Assembly: GCA_021613375.1 (NCBI GenBank)
Contig: JAJQXZ010000029.1
Coordinates: forward strand, 186,001-250,000
Length of the DNA: 64,000 bases
Origin: Megaleporinus macrocephalus
Lineage: Eukaryota; Chordata; Actinopteri; Characiformes; Anostomidae
Direction of reading: 5' to 3'
Below are positions 1 through 64,000 of this stretch, one piece after another. Numbering within the stretch: position 1 is the stretch's first letter; each line of letters starts with the position of its first letter. The translations under genes were made by a program, and so were the position numbers. Below the pieces are notes generated by a model. It ran no database searches and was not told where the DNA came from. It saw nothing but the letters and a program-made list of their open reading frames with translations.

Positions 1-484
1 TGGAGGCCTGGATTTGGAGTCACACACATGAAAGTGGAAAATCACACTACAGGCTGATCCAACGTTGATGTAATATCCTTAAAACAAGTCAAAATGAGGC
101 TCAGTATTGAGTGTGGCCTCCACGTGCCTGTATGACCTCCCTACAACGCCTGGGCCTGCTCCTCAAGAGGTGGCAGATGTTCTCCTGAGGGATCTCCGCC
201 CAGACCTGAACTAAAGCATCCGCCAACCCCTGCACAGTCTGTGGTGCAACGTGACGTTGGTAGATGGAGCGAGACATGATGTCCCAGACATGCTCAATCG
301 AATTCAGGTCTGGGGAACGGGCGGGCCAGTCCATAGCTTCAATGCCTTCATCTTGCAGGAACTGCTGACACACTCCAGCCACATGAGGTCTAGCATTGTC
401 CTGCATTAGGAGGAACCCAGGGCCAACCGCACCAGCATATGGTCTCACAAGGGGTCTGAGGATCTCATCTCTGAGGTACCTCAT
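1..484 (-). pseudogene. Tc1-like transposase fragment, 5'-truncated
   Basis: An open frame on the minus strand (484 down to 101) encodes the C-terminal half of a Tc1/mariner DDE transposase. It includes Q-D-N-A-R-P-H-V with the second catalytic Asp, and W-P-A-R-S-P-D-L-N-S-I-E-H-V-W with the third acidic residue. Positions 1-100 look like the 3' non-coding end of the same element. The N-terminal DNA-binding half is missing: the frame breaks into a different dispersed repeat at about 484. Not functional alone. Confidence 0.9.
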
Positions 485-499
485 GTTTATATTATATCA

Positions 500-665
500 T
501 GTTTATTTCATGATGAACGGACCAATAGAAATGCTCCAAAATAGGTTGGGAATAATTCTGGTTCCACTGACTTACATTGAAAGTGAAGACAGTTTTTGGC
601 TTCTCCTGTAAAGTTGCCATTTTGGAAATACTTGTTTTTCTTTGGACAGCGACGATATGGAAACT
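500..665 (-). repeat. dispersed repeat family A, copy 1
   Basis: It contains the complement of GGAGCATTTCTATTGGTCC and of a short block reading 'sequence near tggaaccaga...caatgtaagtcaatg', ending at a 'ctttggacagc' motif. The same blocks recur at 11.4, 14.9, 35.6, 44.9-45.3 and 62.5 kb. No coding capacity. Probably a nonautonomous DNA transposon family. Confidence 0.75.
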
Positions 666-1179
666 CAGTTATTAATGAGCTGCATTGTTTCTGTGATGTC
701 ACAAAAACCAGTAGATTTGTATCCGCCTGCCAATTCCATCAGCAGTGTTTCCGTCTTAAGGCAGATGTTACAAAAGCAGCCAGAGGCTGGAAAATGACTA
801 TGCATGTGTAATCTTTATCACTTCATTAGTGGACCTTAAAGAAAAATATTAAGTAGACAATATGCATATGGGCCCTTTAATAACATGCTCATGCTTGTTT
901 ATGTAGAAAAAAATAGTAAAAAAGAAAATGTAACGTAACCAAGATGAGGGTCTCGTATGTCAAGCAGCTATATTTCTGTACATTGTTGGTCTTATGGGGG
1001 CTTTGAATTACTTTCAGTACAGTAGTAACATATGGGCTTTTATGTAGTCATTACATTAAAGGGCTATTCAGTCTGCAGAGGACTGTCTGTAGTCTCTGAG
1101 CTGGTGGTCTGAAGCCCAATGAAGCCTGTATACAGGCCTCACCGGCCCAGTCTGGCTGCAATGTTAAAATAACAATGTA

Positions 1180-1765
1180 TTTTTTAAAATTAAAGCTAGC
1201 CAAATAATAACCGCTGTTATATTTAAGTCTATCTTAAATATACCTTCTTCTACCAATCTGTATTTTTAAAAAATATACTTGAATATATTTGAACCCACCT
1301 TTAAGATAACTGTTAGTATACTAATAAAATATAAAAAAACATATTTATAATTCAATAACAATATCTAAACAGTACATTGTAAATACACTCTAAAGTACAA
1401 TCATAAGTATATTTTAGTTGAAAAAAAGAATATAAAAAAATACTGAATTAGTGGGTACGTATATTTAAATGCTTTATAATGGTGTCTCAAAAAAGTACAA
1501 TTAGTATATTAAGTATATTTTAATAGCACTATGATATTTATTTAGCATACTACGCACACCTAAAATAGCACACTCATATTACGCTAATCATAAGTACATA
1601 AAAAGTATACTTCAGTGTACTATTTTACTGCCTGGGTAACTCTTGTGAAAAAAGGATACTTAAGAGTACTAAAAGTACATTTAAATTATTAAATTAAATA
1701 TAATTATTCTTTTGAATATTATTAGTGCTCTTAAGTATACTTATTTTTTACACGGTTAAAGAGGA
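1180..1765. repeat. AT-rich dispersed repeat with AAGTATACTT motifs
   Basis: Many short AAGTATACTT/AGTACTAAAAGTAC-type palindromic words in AT-rich DNA, ending in a 'tttttacacgg' motif. It resembles a nonautonomous transposon of fish genomes. Boundaries are approximate and no gene is seen. Confidence 0.4.
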
Positions 1766-2179
1766 TTTTTGTCCCCTCCCGTAAAGTTATTAGTTTGGCG
1801 ATACTTGATTTTTACTGGATATCGACAATATCCTGCTTAAAAGTTCAGCACCACCAACTTAAAACCTTCGCGACCCCCCAACAGCATTCATACAACCTCA
1901 TTACATCCAATCACTTACCATTTCAATATAACGGCCTGTGTTTTTACTGAAGGCGACTCCCGTCAGCAGCTTCCAGCACTAGCGGTCATCGTCTTTCCAT
2001 CACTGCACTTACATTAAGCTAAATTTCGCTGCCAGGTTATTTGTTTAGTCCTCCAGTTTCATTTGTAGGCCTGACGAAAAAGTGCTAACTTGGTAGATGC
2101 TGCTTCCAAACACGTCAACCACGTGACCGAGGTATAATTAAACAGCCCGGATGTGCAAAGATATGGAAAAACCTCAAGC

Positions 2180-3055
2180 TAAGCATCGTAGGTAAAGTTT
2201 TTGAGGCCGATTCCGATCGCAGATCACCTTTTTGTGCGATTGGCCGATAGCTGATACCGATCGAGGGCGGGGCTATATGCCATGGCAGGGCTACATGTAG
2301 TTATTAGCGCAAGCAAGTCATTAAACATGATCTAAACTGGTTTATTACCATTTTTAACGAGCTCATATGAAACTGTATAATATTTTTAACTAAAATAACA
2401 GTAAATAAACAAAGTAAATCAAACTAATATCCCCAAAACTGAAATTATTAAATGTAGAATTGCTGCTGTTCTGTTCGTACCAGCCAGATCTGGTCTGTAC
2501 GGGTTTCTGGGTTGTTTGTTTTGTGCTAGCTGTGTGTGCTAGCTCTGCTGTTTACTGATACTCACTGTATTCAGCTGTGTGGTGTCTCTGATCTGTATCA
2601 GATTAGTAGTGTTAAATATCTTGGTTCCCCAACGAGAGACGCTGATTTACAACTTTTACAGATGTTACAGAACGTTCTGGATGAGTCTGAGTCACATACG
2701 GTAACAAACTGCCAGACGGACGATGTTTTCTATCAGCGCATGCCGTGAACGCCGTAAACTGTTCTCTCGAGGCCGCTGCTTTAGTCAGTCTGTGGAAAAT
2801 GAAAGGGGATGTATTTCCACCTAGTGGTTCAGATAGGAATTGCAGGGAGCTGGCCGGTGTGGGTTTCATGGAGGTCTCCTCTTCCTGGAGAAACCACTAG
2901 CTGGAAATACAGAAATTAGGCTCATTTGTTTAACATCATCGATCGGCTCTCGGAGAAATATTCTTCTACATTGGAGAAATATTGGCCGATCACTGATCAC
3001 ATATTTTGATTCAAAATCGGCCCATATTGATACATAGCCAATCGATCCCTCCATC
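2180..3055. mobile_element. probable nonautonomous hAT-like element
   Basis: The left part carries repeated GCCGAT/ATCGGC words (2200-2265). The right end (2965-3053) carries 'ttggccgatcactgatcac' and 'aatcggcccatattg' and closes with 'ccctccatctctac'. This style of terminus is common in fish hAT-type repeats. The inverted-repeat match between ends is imperfect, so the class is an inference. Confidence 0.4.
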
Positions 3056-3059
3056 TCTA

Positions 3060-3565
3060 CTTATTGGCAATGCAAGCATAAGAATGCTCATTTTCCATTT
3101 ATATCTTACCTTTGAAGCAATGTTAGATGTTGGCTTTCCCATTTCTGCCCAACTTAAAGTTTGCAATTAAAGAGCACTGTATGTACCAAATGCACAGAAA
3201 ACTGATGACGACAGCCGTCATCAGACGAAATGTTCCCAGTTACATATTTGAAACACAGCTGGAGCTTCAAATTAAAACACTAGGATGCTAATAACCAACC
3301 CAAAGCTTTATGCAGTGGCAGATAACAAATGGTAGGAGTGATAGGAGGGCTGAGAATATGAGCCCGAGCTTGGTGGAGAGTGTAATCATTCCAATGGCCT
3401 TAATGGAGTGACAGCACATACAGCAAACAAATCAAAATACACTTAAAGAAAGTTGATAAATATTCATAAATAATCTGTTATCAATATCGGTAAACTGATT
3501 AACACAATGGCCAATCAGAGGCTCTGAATTAACTATAAAACTGATCACTATAAGAGTGCTGAACT
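3060..3565. other. non-coding stretch, nothing recognised
   Basis: AT-rich, no convincing exon on either strand. It lies where exon 2 of the minus-strand leader exon would be sought; no immunoglobulin or MHC domain was found. Confidence 0.5.
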
Positions 3566-3568
3566 GAC

Positions 3569-3629
3569 CTGCTGAATAGGAGTGGACTGTAAACACGAGG
3601 AGAATCAGCAACTTCATGATCTGCTCCAT
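3569..3629 (-). CDS. isolated signal-peptide exon, MHC class I-like
   Basis: On the minus strand the ATG at 3629 (second ATG at 3617) opens a 61-nt exon ending TCAGCAG|gtcagt in phase 1. The peptide is a typical secretory leader: M-K-L-L-I-L-L-V-F-T-V-H-S-Y-S-A-G. Length, phase-1 donor and S-A-G ending all fit leader exons of fish MHC class I and other immunoglobulin-superfamily genes. No downstream exon is visible between 1 and 3568, so it is either an orphan fragment or the start of a gene running off the left edge. Assignment to MHC is an inference. Confidence 0.4.
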
Positions 3630-3639
3630 CTCTTACTGC

Positions 3640-3960
3640 AGCCTGGAACCAGGACTGAGCAACTCCTGCCGCAGCGGCTCCTCAAAGAAAATAGCTCTCC
3701 GAATTTTTAGAGGGAAGTTTATACAGAACAGAAATCTGACCAATGAGAGTCCAGGAATCATGTCCAGAACATGAGAGGAGGCAGATATCCAAACTGAAAA
3801 GCTGTGTTGAAGAGAGATTTGCATCACAGCAGAGTTTCCGACTCAGGAGCTGAGCTCCAACCGGTTTTAGGGGTTTGTTTTGCTCTATCTGACCTGATTG
3901 TTCTGTACTGATCTTCACTGGACCTGAAATGAAACAGTCGCTGTGAGTTTAAAGTACAGA
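3640..3960 (-). promoter_or_regulatory. candidate promoter of the minus-strand leader exon
   Basis: On the minus strand an octamer ATGCAAAT (3817-3824) precedes CTCATTGGTCAG, an inverted CCAAT/Y-box-like element (ccaat on + at 3740-3744), then TATAAA (3718-3723) about 90 bp before the start codon. The order resembles promoters of MHC and immunoglobulin-type genes. Inference from motifs only. Confidence 0.4.
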
Positions 3961-4104
3961 ATATCAGATTCTTTTATTCACTGAGTTCAGGAACGAGCTG
4001 GTGGGACTGATCAGGAGAAACAGAAACTAGAGGATCAGAGATTAAATACAGTCACGGTTACAGCAATAACACACCACACTCACATTCAGAAACTATATCA
4101 ACTA

Positions 4105-4345
4105 ACATATATAACTTTGGGCCCCAGTTTGGTTATAACGTTGGGTCCCAGTTGGGTTATAACTTAAAGCCCCAATGGGTTATACTTTTGGGCCCCATTT
4201 GGTTTATAATTTTTGGCCCCAGTTGAGTAATAACTTTGGGCCCCATTTAGGGCTACAGTTGTGGGCCCTATTTGGTCACTGTTGTGGGGCCCAGTTAGCC
4301 TACATTTGTGGTCCCGGTAGGGTTACAGTTATTTCTATTTTGACT
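4105..4345. repeat. degenerate ~28-30 bp minisatellite (GGGCCCCA units)
   Basis: About eight imperfect units of the form 'taactttgggccccagttgggttata'. No gene. Confidence 0.75.
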
Positions 4346-4424
4346 CTGGGGCCAGTGGATGTGGATGACCTTTACCAACTTTGTTCAAATGTTTATATTA
4401 AATAGTGAATAGTGAAACTAACAC

Positions 4425-6425
4425 AACGAACCCCCATTACAAACTGAGTGAAGGAAACAGGCTGAAGTGAACAATAGTTGTGAAATGGGACGCACCCACT
4501 CAACCACAACTAACAATCACCCTGCAAACTGAGTTAAGTAAAGCAAGCAGGCTGAAGTGAGAGATAACAGTGAAATGGGATGCACCCACACAACCACAAC
4601 TAACACCGTGCGCTGCAAACTGAGTGAAGGAAACAAGCTGAAGTGAGGAAAGTGTGAAATGGGACGCACCCACTCAACTAAAACTGCTAAAGTAGGCAAT
4701 AGCTGTGCAATAGGACACACAAACTGAACTACATCTAACATTCCACTCTGCAAAATGAGTGAACTTGAGTGAAACTAAAGTGGACAATAATTGTGAAATG
4801 TGATGCACCCACTCCACCACACACACACACACACACACCTCCTTGCAAACTGAGTGAAGAAAACAAGCTCTAGTTAGCGATAGTAGTGAAATTGGACCCA
4901 CCCACATGACTACAACTAAGCTCCACCCTGCACACTGAGTGAAGGAAACAAGCGGAAGTGAGAGATGGTAGTGAAATGGGACGTAGCCACATAACCATAA
5001 CTAACCCCCACCCTGCAAACGGAATAAAGGAAACAAGCTGAAGTGAACAATGTGTGAAATGGGAACGCACCCACTCAACCACAACTGGTCTCCAACCCTG
5101 CACACTGAGTGAAGGAGACAAGCTGAAGTGAGAGATAGTCGTGAAATGGGACGTAGGCACATGACCACAACTAACCCCCAGTGAAGAAAACACACTGAAG
5201 TGAGAGAAAATAATGAAATAGGACACACCCACTCAACCACAACTGCCACTTACCCTCCAAACTAAGTGAAGGAAACAAGCTGAAGTGAGAGATGGTAGTG
5301 AAATGCGACGACCCCACACAACCACAATTGCCCACTCCTTGCAAACTGAGTAAAAGAAACGAGCTCTAGGGAAACGGGACGAGAAATGTGACGCACCCAC
5401 TCAACCACAACTGTACCCCACTCTACAAACTAAGTAAAGGAAGCAAGCTGAAGTGAATGATGTGTGAAATGGGACACACTAACTCAACCACAACTGGTCT
5501 CCAACCCTGCACACAGAATGAAGGAAACAAGCTGAAGTGAGAGATAGTAGTGAAATGGGACGTAGCCACATAACCACAAGTAACCCCCACCCTGCAAACT
5601 GAGTGAAGTAAATAAGCTGAAGTTGACAATAATTGTGAAATGGGACGCACCCACTCAACCACAACTTTGCACTTGCAAACTAAGTGAAGGAAACAAGCTG
5701 AAGTGAGAGATGGTAGTGAAATGCGACGACCCCAAACAACCACAATTGCCCACTCCTTGCAAACTGAGTGAAAGAAACGAGCTCTAGTGAAACAGGACAC
5801 AACCACTCCACCTCAACTGTCCCTCACCCTTCAAACTGAGTGAAGGAAACAAGCTCTAGTGAAACAGGACACAACCACTCCACCTCAACTGTCCCTCACC
5901 CTTCAAACTGAGTGAAGGAAACAAGCTCTAGTGAAACAGGACACAACCACTCCACCTCAACTGTCCCTCACCCTTCAAACTGAGTGAAGGAAACAAGCTC
6001 TAGTGAAACAGGACACAACCACTCCACCTCAACTGTCCCTCACCCTTCAAACTGAGTGAAGGAAACAAGCTCTAGTGAAACAGGACACAACCACTCCACC
6101 TCAACTGTCCCTCACCCTTCAAACTGAGTGAAGGAAACAAGTGGAAGTGAACAATAAGTGTAAAATCATACACACTCACACAACCCCAACTGTCCCCACA
6201 ACCTGCAAACTGAGTGAAGTGTACAAGCTGGAGTGAACTATGATCATGAAATGGAACACACCCACACGACCACCGTTGGTCTTGCAGTCTGAGTGAAGGA
6301 AAGAAGCTGAAGTGAACGGTAAGTGTGAAATGGGACGCACCCACTCAACCACAACTAACACCCCCCCCCCCCCCTCCCATTGCACCCCCCTTGCACGCTG
6401 AGTGAAGGAAACAACCTGAAGAGAG
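4425..6425. repeat. minisatellite of ~70-90 bp units, ending in acacb exon 1
   Basis: Units read 'aaactgagtgaaggaaacaa' / 'gctgaagtgag..atgtgaaatgggac' / 'cacccactcaaccacaact'. Between about 5765 and 6125 there are five near-identical units with an exact 72-bp period (unit starts 5833, 5905, 5977, 6049, 6121). A poly-C run lies at 6361-6374. The last degenerate unit merges into the putative first exon of acacb. Minus-strand open frames here are by-products of the repeat. Confidence 0.9.
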
Positions 6426-6427
6426 GG

Positions 6428-64000
<57,573 letters not shown>

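Noticed and set aside
2612..2869. 85-codon minus-strand open frame as possible exon 2 of the leader-exon gene
   Set aside because: No MHC or Ig features, no proper acceptor, and it lies inside the hAT-like element.
4517..6385. Several minus-strand open frames rich in 'PISLLSLTSACFLHSVC'-type repeats
   Set aside because: They repeat with the minisatellite unit and are broken by stops between blocks.

Overview
The window is vertebrate nuclear DNA, almost certainly from a teleost fish. It holds many small exons with GT/AG introns, no operons, Tc1-like and hAT-like transposon remnants, a tRNA-derived SINE of the fish V-SINE type, and very dense microsatellites and minisatellites. Some repeat types suggest an otophysan (characin/catfish group), but that is a weak inference.

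There is one real protein gene, on the + strand, entering at about 6.4 kb and running off the right edge: acetyl-CoA carboxylase 2/beta (acacb). I placed 35 exons (6428-64000, 4235 nt, 1411 complete codons) whose splice phases all agree. In order they encode a basic/acidic N-terminal extension; the AMPK-site segment (exon 4); the biotin carboxylase domain (exons 5-16); the biotin carboxyl carrier domain with its V-M-K-M biotin site (exons 18-20); and most of the non-catalytic central domain (exons 21-35). The carboxyltransferase domain lies beyond the window. Three features point to acacb rather than acaca: an N-terminal FILG...D.SSD-E segment, M-R-P-S-M-S-G around the AMPK serine, and a short junction (VAQK then REFPKFF) where ACC1 has an extra insert.

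Layout: 1-6.4 kb is intergenic, with a Tc1-like transposase fragment, a hAT-like element, an isolated MHC-like leader exon with a promoter on the minus strand, and a large minisatellite ending in acacb exon 1. 6.4-7.1 kb is a CpG-rich probable promoter. 7.1-13.2 kb is intron 1 (52-bp and 42-bp minisatellites, LINE fragment). 13.2-14.2 kb holds exons 2-3. 14.2-28.9 kb is intron 3, with a 5.9-kb array of a 25-bp repeat, a foldback-like element, a long GA tract, a SINE with an expanded tail and a 29-bp array. 28.9-64 kb holds exons 4-35, with introns enlarged by nonautonomous transposons and arrays of 45, 51, 67 and 37 bp. By my rough estimate, tandem arrays make up about a quarter of the window.

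I found no new multi-gene system. The most interesting points concern acacb itself. A 24-nt micro-exon matches the alternatively spliced cassette known from ACC1 and is followed by an Arg-Leu-Ser that could be a phosphosite. An array of about 34 consensus-like 5' splice sites lies in the intron just before that micro-exon. A minisatellite runs directly into the putative first exon. Several exons have microsatellite-built splice acceptors. The predicted N-terminus lacks the hydrophobic mitochondrial anchor of mammalian ACC2.
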